DNA of 64,000 bases from the NCBI RefSeq assembly GCF_003860465.1, contig NZ_CP034183.1, positions 124,001 to 188,000 of the forward strand, in the 5' to 3' direction. Shown here piece by piece: positions 31,348-39,824 of this stretch. Origin of the DNA: Deinococcus psychrotolerans. GTDB taxonomy: Bacteria > Deinococcota > Deinococci > Deinococcales > Deinococcaceae. The notes below the pieces were generated by a model. The model did no database searches, was not told the origin of the DNA, and was given only the letters and a program-made list of their open reading frames with translations. The position numbers and the translations under genes were made by a program. Positions within the stretch are counted from its first letter, which is position 1, and each line of letters begins with the position of its first letter.

Positions 31348-32496
31348 ATGACCTCACTCCAAGCTGGAGAAAAGCAGCCGCTGACCCAGACCCGACTCGA
31401 ACTGCGTGTCCAGCACGATCTACCGGGCCTCGACGTCAGTTTGTTTGCCCTCGACGGCGAGCGGCAGATGTCGGGCGACGAGAGCATCGTGTTTTACAAC
31501 AATCCCACCTTGCCGGGCGGCGGCGTGTCGGGGCAATTTGGGGAGCGCGAAGCCACCTTCCTCCTCGATTTGACCAAGTTGCAGGGTGTCGAGCGCTTGA
31601 TGCTGACGGCCAGCCATGACGAGTGGCCGCTCAAGCGGGCTGGGGTGCTGAGGGCCGAGGTCGCGGGCTTCTCGTTCGAGCCGCTCAGCGCTTTGCAAAA
31701 TGAGAAGGCTGCCATGCTGCTGGAACTCTACCGCCACCGGGGTGAGTGGAAATTGGCCGCCGTCGGGCAGGGCTTCGCGGGCGGGTTGGCCGACTTGATC
31801 GGGTATTTTGGCGGCGAAGTCGAGGAAGCGGCTGAGGAAGCGCCCACGCAGGCCGCTCCACCTGTGCCGCCGCCCACTCCAGCTTCCAGCGTCAGTCTGG
31901 TCAAAGTGGTCAGCCTCAGCAAACCGATTTCGCTCAAAAAGGGTGAGCAGGTGTCGCTGCGCAAAGAAGACGGCGCACCCGACCTCGATTTTCTGAGCAT
32001 GGGGCTGGGTTGGGATGCGGCGGGCGGCAGAGGCAGCATTGACTTAGACGCCGGTTGCTTGCTGTTCGACGAGCAGTTCAAGCACCTCGAAACCGTCTTT
32101 TTTATGCGCCTGAACAGCAGCAACAAGTCGGTCAGGCACTCTGGTGACAACCTGACCGGCGCGGGCGAGGGCGACGACGAGGTGATCTTTGTCGAGCTGA
32201 GCAAACTGCCGGAGCGGGCGGCGCATCTGGTGTTCGTGGTCAACTCGTTTTCGGGCCACAACTTCAGCGCCGTCAAGCGGGCTTTTTGCCGCCTGTTCGT
32301 GACCGAGACCAAGCAGGAACTGGCCCACTTCGATCTCAGCGGCGGTGAGGCGACCACCGGAATGCTGATGAGCCGCCTGAGCCGCTCCGCTGCGGGCGGC
32401 GGCTGGCAGATGACCGCTTTGGGCATCAGCGCTCCGGCCATGACGGCACGCGGCAGCATCAAACGGGCGCAGCAAGAACTGCGCGACAGCCGTTGA
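31348..32496 (+). CDS. Protein with two TerD-like domains (TerA/TerD family)
   Basis: 382 residues. The first TerD-like domain (about 15-150) shows LDVSLFALDGERQMSGDESIVFYNNPTLPGG. A Pro-rich linker follows (150-185). The second domain (about 190-380) starts with the standard ISLKKGEQVSLRKE and contains MGLGWDAAGGRGSIDLDAGCLLFD and NKSVRHSGDNLTGAGEGDDE, the calcium-binding acidic loops of TerD. Family members bind calcium and belong to tellurium- and stress-resistance systems. The gene is isolated from terB, terC and terE here. It has a leaderless promoter divergent from dnaJ. Confidence 0.85.
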   Translation: MTSLQAGEKQPLTQTRLELRVQHDLPGLDVSLFALDGERQMSGDESIVFYNNPTLPGGGVSGQFGEREATFLLDLTKLQGVERLMLTASHDEWPLKRAGVLRAEVAGFSFEPLSALQNEKAAMLLELYRHRGEWKLAAVGQGFAGGLADLIGYFGGEVEEAAEEAPTQAAPPVPPPTPASSVSLVKVVSLSKPISLKKGEQVSLRKEDGAPDLDFLSMGLGWDAAGGRGSIDLDAGCLLFDEQFKHLETVFFMRLNSSNKSVRHSGDNLTGAGEGDDEVIFVELSKLPERAAHLVFVVNSFSGHNFSAVKRAFCRLFVTETKQELAHFDLSGGEATTGMLMSRLSRSAAGGGWQMTALGISAPAMTARGSIKRAQQELRDSR

Positions 32497-32536
32497 GGTG
32501 AGCTGGCGTTGAGGTCAACTGCCGCCAGAGTGAGCG

Positions 32537-33844
32537 CTACTTGCCCACGCAAAAATTTCTGAATACCGCGTCCACCACGTCTTCTTGCACGTCACGTCCG
32601 GTCAGTTCGGCCAGCGCCAGCAGGCCCTGTTCGAGTTCGTAGCTGGCCAAGTCGTCGGGCAGGTGCTGGGCGGCAGTAATGTGCGTCAGGGCGCGGCGGG
32701 CGGCGTCGGCTTGGCGTTCGGTGGTCAGCCACGCTTCACCCCGCGTTTCACTGCCCAGCAGCGCCGAGCGCACCGCTTCGCGCAGTTCCGGCAGGCCCTG
32801 CCCAGTCACCGCGCTGACGGCAATGGCGTCAGGCGCTGCCCAACAAAGCGGCAAATCGGCTTTGGTCTGCACCAAGATCGTCGCCACCTCGCCCGCTAAA
32901 TTCAGCGGCTCACGCTCAGCGCTGCCGTCTTCGAGTCGCAGTACCAAGTCGGCGCTCTGTCCCAGGCGCTCGGCTTGGCGCACCCCCGCTGCCTCGATTT
33001 CGTCGGTGGTTTCGCGCAGGCCCGCCGTGTCGATCAGCGTGATCGGCACGCCGGCGAGTTCGAGCTGGGCTTCCAGGTAATCGCGGGTGGTGCCGGCCAG
33101 CGGCGTCACAATGCTGCGCTCGTAGCCCAAGAGGGCATTGAGCAAACTGGATTTTCCGGCGTTGGGGCGGCCCAAGATGGCCAGCTTTGCGCCGCGAGTG
33201 GCGACCTGTCCGGCGCGGGCGGTGCCGATCAAAGCGCTGAGCTCGGCCTCGGCCTGTGCCAGCGGCACTTCGCGTTCTTCTTCCGGCACGCCTTCTTCGG
33301 GGTAATCCAGCATCGCTTGAATGGCAGACAGGGTGCGGGTCACGCTGACGGCGATGCTCTCCACCCGCGCCGCCAGCGCTCCGGTCAGGCCGAGTGCGGC
33401 TTGCCGGCGGGCCGCTTCGGTTTGGGCGTTGACCAGCGAGAGCACCGCCTCGGCCTGGGTCAAATCGAGCCGCCCGCCGAGGTAAGCCCGCAAAGTAAAC
33501 TCGCCGGGCCGCGCGGGCCGCGCTCCGACTTCCAGCACGCGGGAAAGCAGGCGGGCCAGCACCGCCGGACTGCCGTGCGATTGGAGTTCGGCCACGTCCT
33601 CGCCGGTGTAGCTGTGCGGAGCGCGGAACATCAGGCACAGACCTTCGTCGAGCGTCTGGCCCTGCGCGTCTACAAATGCACCATACAAAAAGCGCCCGCC
33701 TTTGCTGCGGCTCGGCTTGCTGCGCCCGCTGAACACGGCGTCGGCCAGCGTGAGGGCCAGCGGCCCGCTGAGGCGCACGATGCCGACTCCGGCGCTTCCC
33801 GGCGCGGTGGCGATGGCGGCGATGGTGTCTGAGAGTCCGGTCAT
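32537..33844 (-). CDS. mnmE: tRNA modification GTPase MnmE
   Basis: 435 residues. The folate-binding N-domain begins [22 protein letters not shown]. The GTPase domain has G1 GRPNAGKSS, the G2-region TPLAGTTRD, and G3 DTAGL. It ends with the family C-terminal FCVGK, whose Cys is conserved. With MnmG it modifies the wobble uridine of tRNAs reading two-codon boxes. mnmG is not in the window. A leaderless-type -10 lies 6 nt before the ATG and back-to-back with the DinB promoter. Confidence 0.97.
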   Translation of the reverse strand: MTGLSDTIAAIATAPGSAGVGIVRLSGPLALTLADAVFSGRSKPSRSKGGRFLYGAFVDAQGQTLDEGLCLMFRAPHSYTGEDVAELQSHGSPAVLARLLSRVLEVGARPARPGEFTLRAYLGGRLDLTQAEAVLSLVNAQTEAARRQAALGLTGALAARVESIAVSVTRTLSAIQAMLDYPEEGVPEEEREVPLAQAEAELSALIGTARAGQVATRGAKLAILGRPNAGKSSLLNALLGYERSIVTPLAGTTRDYLEAQLELAGVPITLIDTAGLRETTDEIEAAGVRQAERLGQSADLVLRLEDGSAEREPLNLAGEVATILVQTKADLPLCWAAPDAIAVSAVTGQGLPELREAVRSALLGSETRGEAWLTTERQADAARRALTHITAAQHLPDDLASYELEQGLLALAELTGRDVQEDVVDAVFRNFCVGK

Positions 33845-33850
33845 GAGCAG

Positions 33851-33856
33851 AGGCTA
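33851..33856 (-). promoter_or_regulatory. Predicted -10 (TAGCCT) of mnmE
   Basis: TAGCCT, 6 nt, then ATG at 33844. The divergent DinB -10 is only 15 bp away, so the two promoters must compete or be regulated together. Confidence 0.5.
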
Positions 33857-33871
33857 GCAGAGCGCGGGCGC

Positions 33872-33877
33872 TAACTT
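33872..33877 (+). promoter_or_regulatory. Predicted -10 (TAACTT) of the DinB-like gene
   Basis: TAACTT, 5 nt (AGGGG), then ATG at 33883. AGGGG could also act as a ribosome site. Confidence 0.4.
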
Positions 33878-33882
33878 AGGGG

Positions 33883-34365
33883 ATGAATATCTTGCGCGGG
33901 CCACCGCCCGACACCCTGAGCGCCATGCTGGGCCACACTGAGTTTGCTTCAGCTGAGCAGATCACCGGTCATTTGCAAGCCAAGCAAGCGGCCACGCATC
34001 TGCCGCACATGCCGCATAGCATCGCCGAGATCGTGGCCCACATGACTCAGAACATGGAGTTCAACTTAAAGCTGATTGAAGGGAGAGACGAAAAGCTGCC
34101 CGGTGAATGGCTGCATTTTACTGAGGAAGAGCTGACGGAAGAAGTTTGGAACGACTTGGTTAGTGCTTTTATGTCTGTACTTCAACAGCTCTGCGACTAT
34201 GCCGAGCAGCCCGAAGTCCTTGAACAGTTGATCTATCCGGCCACCGACACCGAACCCGGCTGGACGGTGGGCTACAAGCTGGCGGTGAATATCGCCGTGC
34301 ATAACGCCTACCACCTCGGCCAAATCGTGACCTTGCGCCAAGGGCTCGGCGCTTGGCCAGAATGA
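33883..34365 (+). CDS. DinB-family four-helix protein
   Basis: 160 residues with the DinB/YfiT pattern: MPHSIAEIVAHMTQNMEFNLKLI (first metal His) and NIAVHNAYHLGQIVTLRQGLG (the paired His residues of the C-terminal helix). The three His residues probably bind a divalent metal. DinB-like proteins are greatly expanded in Deinococcus, where some are linked to thiol-dependent or damage responses. The specific activity is unknown. Codons in the middle part are slightly more AT-rich than those of neighbouring genes. Confidence 0.85.
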   Translation: MNILRGPPPDTLSAMLGHTEFASAEQITGHLQAKQAATHLPHMPHSIAEIVAHMTQNMEFNLKLIEGRDEKLPGEWLHFTEEELTEEVWNDLVSAFMSVLQQLCDYAEQPEVLEQLIYPATDTEPGWTVGYKLAVNIAVHNAYHLGQIVTLRQGLGAWPE

Positions 34366-34379
34366 CTCGGTTCTTTAGC

Positions 34380-35465
34380 TCAGCGCATCCCGGAGCGCGT
34401 GACCATCACCTTAAACTCGCTGGGGCTGCTGGCGTTGTCGCTGGCTTCCTCCAGCGTGATCATCTGGCTGCGGTACAGCTCCAGCAGAGTTTGATCGAAG
34501 GTGTGCATCCCACGGATGTTGTCTTCGACCAAGGCGTCTTTGATTTCGTGGGTGCGGCTTTCGTCGCGGATAAATTCGGCGATGAGTGGTGTGTTGATCA
34601 GCACTTCGTGGCCCAGCACCCGGCCCACGCCGTCGGCCCGCCGCAGCAGGCGCTGACTGACCACGCCCACCAGCGATTCGGCCAGCAGCACCCGAATCTG
34701 GTCGCGCTCATACGGCGCAAAAAAGTCGATGATGCGGTTGATGGTTCGCATAGCGTCCAAGGTGTGCAGGGTAGAGAGCACCAAGTGTCCGGTTTGGGCG
34801 GCGGTCAGGGCGGCTTCCACCGTTTCCTTGTCGCGCATCTCGCCGATGAGGATGACGTCGGGGTCTTGGCGCATGGCGAATTTGAGGGCGGTGCGAAAGT
34901 CGCGGGTGTCCGAGCCGATTTCGCGCTGGGCCACGATGCTGCGCTGGTTGCGGTGCAAAATCTCAATCGGGTCTTCGATGGTGATGATGTTGTAGGCAAA
35001 GTTGCGGTTGATGTGATCAACCATGCTGGCCATCGTGGTGCTCTTGCCCGATCCGGTCGGCCCAGTGATGAGAATCAGGCCGCGTGACATCTCCGAAAAA
35101 CTCCGCAGCACCTCTACCGGCAAGCCCAAGGACTCGAAGTTGGGAATGCTGTCACCGACCACCCGCATCACGATGCCTACCGCGCCGCGCTGACGAAACA
35201 CGTTGCAGCGGAAGCGGCCCATGCCGCGCACGCTGTAGGCGGTGTCGAGTTCGTTGCGGTACTCGAACTCCTCCCACTGATCGGGGCTGAGAATGCTCTG
35301 GGCCAGCGCCTGCGTTTCCGGCGGCATCAGCACCTGGGTGCCGAACTGCACCAATTGACCGTCGATTCGGCCTGTCGGCGGGCTGCCCGCTTGCAAATGC
35401 ACGTCGCTGACGCGGCGCGACAGCATTTGCCGCAGCAATTCGTCGAGATTCACGGCTTCACCCAC
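34380..35465 (-). CDS. pilT: Type IV pilus retraction ATPase PilT
   Basis: 361 residues, the usual PilT length. Visible: N-domain RRVSDVHLQAGSPPTGRIDG, Walker A GPTGSGKSTTMASMVDH, Asp box region ITIEDPIEILHRN, Walker B VILIGEMRDKETVEAAL and His box GHLVLSTLHTLDA. These identify a PilT-type hexameric ATPase, which pulls pili back for twitching and DNA uptake. Deinococcus is naturally transformable. The annotated start is GTG; a second GTG four codons later, beginning NLDELLRQM, is also possible. No other pil gene lies nearby. Confidence 0.95.
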   Translation of the reverse strand: MGEAVNLDELLRQMLSRRVSDVHLQAGSPPTGRIDGQLVQFGTQVLMPPETQALAQSILSPDQWEEFEYRNELDTAYSVRGMGRFRCNVFRQRGAVGIVMRVVGDSIPNFESLGLPVEVLRSFSEMSRGLILITGPTGSGKSTTMASMVDHINRNFAYNIITIEDPIEILHRNQRSIVAQREIGSDTRDFRTALKFAMRQDPDVILIGEMRDKETVEAALTAAQTGHLVLSTLHTLDAMRTINRIIDFFAPYERDQIRVLLAESLVGVVSQRLLRRADGVGRVLGHEVLINTPLIAEFIRDESRTHEIKDALVEDNIRGMHTFDQTLLELYRSQMITLEEASDNASSPSEFKVMVTRSGMR

Positions 35466-35517
35466 TTCACGTCGCGGCTTTTTTCACGGGAACTCCACAT
35501 TCGCAGCGCCGCCTGAT

Positions 35518-36426
35518 TCACAGCGCTGCCGTGAGCGCGTCGGCGGAAATGAGCGGCATATTGTCAATCAGGCGCACACCAAACAGGCGGGCGGCCACCA
35601 ACAAGCGGTATTCAGCTAAAGACTCGGCAGACACTCCCTCATTATCCACCCATTCTCTCTCATTCATGTCACCGTCCACCAAGGCCAAGTAATCCAGCGT
35701 CAAGCCGCTTTCGCTCGCCAGTTCGGCGCTGGCGGCAGCGAGGAGCGCTTTGCTGCGCCGCTCACCCGCCGCGTAAAGGGCTTGGGCAGCCCTGAGCGCC
35801 CGGGAAAGCACGGCGGCCCGGGATCGCTGCTCGGCGCTCAGGTAGGTGTTGCGGCTGCTGAGCGCCAGTCCCGTTTCATGCGGCAACGCCGAGCGCACCG
35901 TCGGCACGCCCACGATCTCCACCGGCACATTCAAATCGCGCACCATCCGGCGCACCACCGCGAGTTGCTGCCAGTCTTTTTCGCCGAAGTAAGCCCGGGT
36001 CGGCTGCACCAGGTTGAGCAGCTTGAGCACCACCGTCGCCACTCCCGTAAAGTGACCGGGCCGCGACGCACCGTCAAAGCCCTCCGAGACCCCCTCCACG
36101 CTGACCCGCGAAGCAAAACCGGAGGAGTACATCTGGCTTACTGGCGGCGCAAACAAAATGTCCACCCCGGCGTCCTCGGCTATCCGCGCGTCGCCCGCGA
36201 GGTCGCGGGGATAAGCGGCAAAGTCTTCGTGCGGGCCGAACTGCAAGGGATTGACAAAAAGGCTCAGCACCACGCGGGTGTTCTCGGCGCGGGCGCGGCG
36301 AATGAGTTCGGTGTGTCCAGCGTGGAGCGCTCCCATGGTCGGCACCAAGCCGAGCGACTCGGGAGTGCCGGTTTGATCTTTCCGCAGGACGCTGAGAAGC
36401 TCGGCGGGCGAGTGGACGAGTTGCAT
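35518..36426 (-). CDS. panC: Pantothenate synthetase
   Basis: 302 residues from the ATG at 36426 (MQLVHSPAELL). It joins pantoate and beta-alanine with ATP. Nucleotidyl-transferase signatures: LVPTMGALHAGHTELIRRAR (a HIGH-like motif), VVLSLFVNPLQFGPHEDFAAYPR, PTRAYFGEKDWQQLAVVRRM and LALSSRNTYLSAEQR (KMSKS-equivalent). The ATG at 36459 would add 11 residues with no family support. The next minus-strand gene, at 34380-35465, is unrelated (pilT). Confidence 0.96.
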   Translation of the reverse strand: MQLVHSPAELLSVLRKDQTGTPESLGLVPTMGALHAGHTELIRRARAENTRVVLSLFVNPLQFGPHEDFAAYPRDLAGDARIAEDAGVDILFAPPVSQMYSSGFASRVSVEGVSEGFDGASRPGHFTGVATVVLKLLNLVQPTRAYFGEKDWQQLAVVRRMVRDLNVPVEIVGVPTVRSALPHETGLALSSRNTYLSAEQRSRAAVLSRALRAAQALYAAGERRSKALLAAASAELASESGLTLDYLALVDGDMNEREWVDNEGVSAESLAEYRLLVAARLFGVRLIDNMPLISADALTAAL

Positions 36427-36501
36427 CACACCAAGCAAAGTAGCAGAGATCGGCACCAACTCAAATTCATCTAAGCGCTCTCAGCAACTTCGCCGCGCTC
36501 T

Positions 36502-36861
36502 TTAGCGCTCAAGCTTTTCCGGCATCACCAAATCGATGAGCCAGTTGAGCACCGTCAAGATGATGGCCCCCACGAACGCGCCCCCGAAGCCGCTGACATT
36601 GAGCGGGCTCAGGGCGGCGACCAACATCAGCATCAGGGCGTTGATGACCAAAGTAAACAGGCCCAGCGTCAACACATTGATCGGCAAGGTGAGCAGCAGC
36701 AAAATTGGGCGGATCAAGGCGTTGATCACACCCATCACCAGCGCAGCGATCAGCACCCCCAGCCAAGTGGTGCCGGGTTCAAACGACACGCCGCTGTAAA
36801 GCCTCGTGACCAAATAAAGCGCCAGCGCACTGATCAAGAACTTAAGAAAGGCATTCAGCAT
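36502..36861 (-). CDS. Phage holin family / DUF-type four-helix membrane protein
   Basis: 119 residues with four membrane helices: FLISALALYLVTRLY, WLGVLIAALVMGVINALI, LPINVLTLGLFTLVINALML and AFVGAIILTVLNWLI. The NALIRPILLLLTLPIN signature marks the mycobacterial-type phage holin superfamily IV membrane proteins, which are common in bacterial chromosomes outside prophages. No endolysin or phage gene is nearby, so a lysis role is unlikely. Function unknown. Confidence 0.85.
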   Translation of the reverse strand: MLNAFLKFLISALALYLVTRLYSGVSFEPGTTWLGVLIAALVMGVINALIRPILLLLTLPINVLTLGLFTLVINALMLMLVAALSPLNVSGFGGAFVGAIILTVLNWLIDLVMPEKLER

Positions 36862-36868
36862 ACTGCTG

Positions 36869-36874
36869 AGCTTA
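36869..36874 (-). promoter_or_regulatory. Predicted -10 (TAAGCT) of the holin-like gene
   Basis: TAAGCT, 7 nt, then ATG at 36861. Confidence 0.5.
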
Positions 36875-36926
36875 ACGGCCCGCGCCCGGTAGGTCAGCTC
36901 TCTCTAAACAAACGCTTTGCTTGCGC

Positions 36927-36985
36927 TGAGCTTAGGCGTCGCGGCGCGACTTTTCAAACGCCAAGTTGAGTGAGCTTCGGCGTCG
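36927..36985. repeat. Two TGAGCTTnGGCGTCG repeats
   Basis: Fifteen-base copies at 36927-36941 and 36971-36985 differ at one base and start 44 bp apart, in the region between the holin-like gene and the small gene at 37130. Confidence 0.45.
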
Positions 36986-37117
36986 AGAGCCGTGCCGAGA
37001 ACAAACACTTAAAAGAATCAACGCTTATTCCCGCCTTGCATTTGAGATTTTAAAACGGTTTCGGCTTTAACCGCTCAGTTTGTTCCTTTTGGCGGAATAA
37101 AGGGGCAAATAAAAGAT

Positions 37118-37123
37118 TAGAAT
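37118..37123 (+). promoter_or_regulatory. Predicted -10 (TAGAAT) of the 54-residue gene
   Basis: TAGAAT, 6 nt (GCCCTT), then ATG at 37130, in AT-rich DNA. Confidence 0.6.
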
Positions 37124-37129
37124 GCCCTT

Positions 37130-37294
37130 ATGTATGCGTCTGACCTTGATCTTTTGACCAAAGCCCGTTTGCAAGAAGCGGCAGGGTTGCGTAACGCGCC
37201 GTCTCAAGGCACGTTCGGGCCAGTTCTGACCCGTTTGGAGCAACGGCTGAGGCGGCTTTTCGCCCGTATGGCCCAGTTCCAACATGCTGGATGA
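37130..37294 (+). CDS. 54-residue basic protein, leaderless
   Basis: ATG at 37130, 54 codons, TGA at 37294. The protein begins MYASDLDLLTKARLQEAAGL and has a basic helix LTRLEQRLRRLFARM near the end, which could bind nucleic acid or a partner protein. The gene is isolated. It has an AT-rich promoter region with a good -10 and is followed by a 19-bp hairpin. Codon use is coherent with protein coding. I do not recognise a family. A 72-codon frame on the opposite strand lacks a promoter and looks like its shadow. Confidence 0.6.
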   Translation: MYASDLDLLTKARLQEAAGLRNAPSQGTFGPVLTRLEQRLRRLFARMAQFQHAG

Positions 37295-37322
37295 AGCGGC
37301 TGTTCTTCAGCGCTGCTCAACT

Positions 37323-37375
37323 TCAACAAAGTTTGCCTCCCTTTTTGAACTTGAAGGGGAGGCAAACTCTGTTGA
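37323..37375. terminator. 19-bp hairpin between convergent genes
   Basis: TCAACAAAGTTTGCCTCCC pairs with GGGAGGCAAACTCTGTTGA with a single A-G mismatch. It lies 28 bp after the 54-residue gene and 25 bp after the convergent thioesterase stop. The loop contains TTTTT. It is likely a shared terminator. Confidence 0.7.
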
Positions 37376-37400
37376 GGCGGCCCTTAAGAATCCCTAAACT

Positions 37401-37850
37401 CTAGAACCCGAAAGCTTCCACGATTTCTGGGTTGGGCCGTTTGGGCCTGCCCGATACCGGATCGACCCAGACCCAATCGGTGAAGCACTCGGCGAGGCGC
37501 TTTTGGTCGCTGACGCGGGTCAGGGTGTACTCGCGCCGCGCCCGAATGCCCTGGCTGGACACCAGATTCGTCCAGACTTCCACTTCGTCGCCGAGCAGGG
37601 CCGGAATGTGGTAAGTGATGTCGTGCCGCCGCGCCACCGCCACCGCGCCGAGTTTCATTAAGCGCGGCAGAGTCATGCCGACCCTGTCGGAGTGAGCGCG
37701 GGCGGCCAGTTCGCACCACACCAGATACACCACGTTGTTGACGTGATTGAGTTCGTCGATGTCTTCCGGCTGCACGCAGACGCGCAGGGTGTGGGTTCGC
37801 AGGGTGTGGGCGGCTTGCTCAGCGCTGAGGTCGGTGAGCGGCGCACTCAC
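37401..37850 (-). CDS. 4HBT-fold acyl-CoA thioesterase
   Basis: 149 residues of hot-dog fold. VCVQPEDIDELNHVNNVVYLVWCELAARAH carries the catalytic Asp-x-x-x-His-Val-Asn-Asn pattern of the YbgC/FcbC-type thioesterases, followed by VAVARRHDITYHIPALLGDEVEVWTN. It hydrolyses acyl-CoA or acyl-ACP thioesters; the acyl group is unknown. Its start overlaps the upstream pterin dehydratase stop by 4 bp. Confidence 0.87.
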   Translation of the reverse strand: MSAPLTDLSAEQAAHTLRTHTLRVCVQPEDIDELNHVNNVVYLVWCELAARAHSDRVGMTLPRLMKLGAVAVARRHDITYHIPALLGDEVEVWTNLVSSQGIRARREYTLTRVSDQKRLAECFTDWVWVDPVSGRPKRPNPEIVEAFGF

Positions 37851-38230
37851 CCCTGATCCGCTGCACCCGGGGGCGGCGCTTTCAGATACGGCGTCGAAGC
37901 GCCCTCCACCGCAAACAAACTGTTGACCGCTTCCGCGCCGTCCAGATCGAGCTGAGTGACGCCGCTGATGAAGCTGCCCGTTTCGTGGGTGGAGTAAGTG
38001 ATCTTGACTTTTTTGAACATCACCGTGATGACCGGGTGGTGGTTTTGCGCTTCGGCGAGTTCTGCCACCCGCACGGCGAAGTCCATGCCCGCTTGGTAGG
38101 TTTCAAATTCAAACAGCCGGTAGATCAGCCCGTGATCGCCCCACCAGCCTTCAGGTTTGTGGTCGAGAACGTCGCCTTCGCTGAGGCGTTCGGGCCTTCC
38201 TTGTTCGGGTTTGGGAGCATCTGAAGTCAT
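37847..38230 (-). CDS. 4a-hydroxytetrahydrobiopterin dehydratase (PCD/DCoH family)
   Basis: About 127 residues from the ATG at 38230. The family core is GLIYRLFEFETYQAGMDFAVRVAELAEAQNHHPVITVMFKKVKITYSTH; the NHHP segment holds the active-site His pair. It normally recycles pterin cofactor after aromatic hydroxylation, though many bacterial homologues have a Moco-related role. The start is fixed by TACCCT 6 nt upstream, rejecting the longer frame from 38272. It is coupled to the thioesterase. Confidence 0.88.
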   Translation of the reverse strand: MTSDAPKPEQGRPERLSEGDVLDHKPEGWWGDHGLIYRLFEFETYQAGMDFAVRVAELAEAQNHHPVITVMFKKVKITYSTHETGSFISGVTQLDLDGAEAVNSLFAVEGASTPYLKAPPPGAADQG

Positions 38231-38236
38231 GTTCAC

Positions 38237-38242
38237 AGGGTA
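38237..38242 (-). promoter_or_regulatory. Predicted -10 (TACCCT) of the pterin dehydratase operon
   Basis: TACCCT, 6 nt (GTGAAC), then ATG at 38230. Confidence 0.5.
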
Positions 38243-38276
38243 GCGTACCGGACGCGGCTTACGGCCCCACAAGCGC

Positions 38277-38282
38277 TATCCT
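38277..38282 (+). promoter_or_regulatory. Predicted -10 (TATCCT) of gltX
   Basis: TATCCT, 7 nt, then ATG at 38290. It lies back-to-back with the pterin dehydratase promoter. Confidence 0.5.
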
Positions 38283-38289
38283 GCGGCTT

Positions 38290-39783
38290 ATGTCTGCTCA
38301 AATGGCCACTTCCCCGGTAGTGACGCGCATCGCGCCCAGTCCCACCGGCGATCCGCACATCGGCACCGCTTACCAAGCCCTCTTCAACGCGGTGTTTGCC
38401 CGTCAGCACGGCGGCAAATTCGTGGTGCGCCTAGAAGATACTGATCGGAGCCGCTACAACGCCGCTTCCGAAGGCCGCATTCTGGATATGCTCGATTGGC
38501 TCGGCGGCGTCTGGGACGGCCTTAAGTCGGACGCTAGCCCCAGAAAGGAAGATGAATTCGGCCCGTATATCCAGTCGAAGCGGGCCGAGTTGCACCGAAC
38601 GTACGCCGAGCAACTGCTGGAGAGCGGCGCGGCGTACCGGGCCTTCGATACCCCTGAAGAGCTCGACGAGCGCCGCAAAGCTGCCGAAGCCCGCAAAGAC
38701 AGTTTTCTGGGCTATGACCGGCGTGACCGCTCACTCAGCCGCGAGGAATCGGAGCGCCGCGCTGAGAATGGAGAGGCGTTCGTGATTCGGCTGGCCGCGC
38801 CGACGGAGGGCCAAACGGTGGTGCGTGATCGCCTACGCGGCGATGTGGTCTTCAACAATGCTGAGCTGGACGACAAAGTGCTGCTCAAACGCGACGGCTT
38901 TCCGACGTATCACCTCGCGGCGATGGTGGACGATCACCTGATGGGCGTCACGCACGTTATCCGCGCCGAGGAGTGGCTGACCAGCACCCCGGTGCACAAG
39001 CTGATTTTGCAGGGGCTGGGCTGGAATGAGCCGGAGTGGATTCACACCCCCTGGCTGCTCTCCAAAGGCGGCAAAAAGTACAGCAAGCGTCGGGGCGATC
39101 CCAGCGTCGAGGACTTCCGCAAGATGGGTATTTTGCCCGAAGCCCTGCTCAATTACCTCGGCATGATGGGCTGGAGCATGCCCAGCGGCGAAGACGGTGC
39201 GGCGCAGGAAGTTTTCTCGCCTGCCGAGATGGTGGAGCACTTCACTTGGGAGCGGGTGTCTCTGGGCGGCTCGACTTTCGACCTCGACAAGCTGCGCTGG
39301 CTCAACGGCAAATACATCCGCGAGGTGCTGAGCTTGGACGACGTGACGCAGCGTTTGCACGCTTTCGGCACCGAGCAGGGCTACACGGAAGGCATTGCCA
39401 ACAACGCTTACTTTCATGCGGTGGCCGCTATGATGCTGCCGCGCTTTGAAACTTTGGCCGAGTTCTGGGAAAAAACGCCGTATTTCTTTACCGAGGATTA
39501 CAGCATCAACGACAAGGCCGCCAAGCTGATTGCCGATGGGCGCGAACTCTTGCCCAAGCTGCAAGCCACCTTGACGGCGCTGCCGGATTTCGCCCATGAC
39601 ACCACCGACGCCGCGCTGCGCGGGCTGGCCGAAACCGAGGGCCTGAAAGCGGGCAAGGTGATGCAGCCGCTGCGGGCCGCCATTGCCGGAACCAGCGAAA
39701 GCCCCGGCCTGTTTGAAATGCTCGAAGCGCTGGGCAAGGAGCGGGTGCTGAGGCGGCTGGAGCGGGTGATGGAAGGCCAGTGA
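38290..39783 (+). CDS. gltX: Glutamyl-tRNA synthetase
   Basis: 497 residues, normal for bacterial GluRS. The HIGH motif is in RIAPSPTGDPHIGTAYQAL and the KMSKS-equivalent is KKYSKRRGDPSVEDF. Other blocks: VVRLEDTDRSRY, FPTYHLAAMVDDHLMGVTHVIRAEEWLTST and LGLNW-type LGWNEPEWIH. The C-terminal anticodon-binding domain begins near residue 330. It charges tRNA-Glu, and possibly tRNA-Gln if the cell uses the amidotransferase route; the discriminating residues cannot be judged by eye. Confidence 0.97.
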   Translation: MSAQMATSPVVTRIAPSPTGDPHIGTAYQALFNAVFARQHGGKFVVRLEDTDRSRYNAASEGRILDMLDWLGGVWDGLKSDASPRKEDEFGPYIQSKRAELHRTYAEQLLESGAAYRAFDTPEELDERRKAAEARKDSFLGYDRRDRSLSREESERRAENGEAFVIRLAAPTEGQTVVRDRLRGDVVFNNAELDDKVLLKRDGFPTYHLAAMVDDHLMGVTHVIRAEEWLTSTPVHKLILQGLGWNEPEWIHTPWLLSKGGKKYSKRRGDPSVEDFRKMGILPEALLNYLGMMGWSMPSGEDGAAQEVFSPAEMVEHFTWERVSLGGSTFDLDKLRWLNGKYIREVLSLDDVTQRLHAFGTEQGYTEGIANNAYFHAVAAMMLPRFETLAEFWEKTPYFFTEDYSINDKAAKLIADGRELLPKLQATLTALPDFAHDTTDAALRGLAETEGLKAGKVMQPLRAAIAGTSESPGLFEMLEALGKERVLRRLERVMEGQ

Positions 39784-39824
39784 CGAGCTGAGCTTAGCGG
39801 GCGGGCGTAAAGGGGAGGGTACCG

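Noticed and set aside
36502..36861. Holin-like gene as a prophage sign
   Set aside because: Proteins of this superfamily are common in chromosomes, and no phage structural, integrase or lysin gene is nearby.
37067..37285. 72-codon minus-strand frame
   Set aside because: It is antisense to the 54-residue gene that has a proper promoter and terminator, and it has no start signals of its own.
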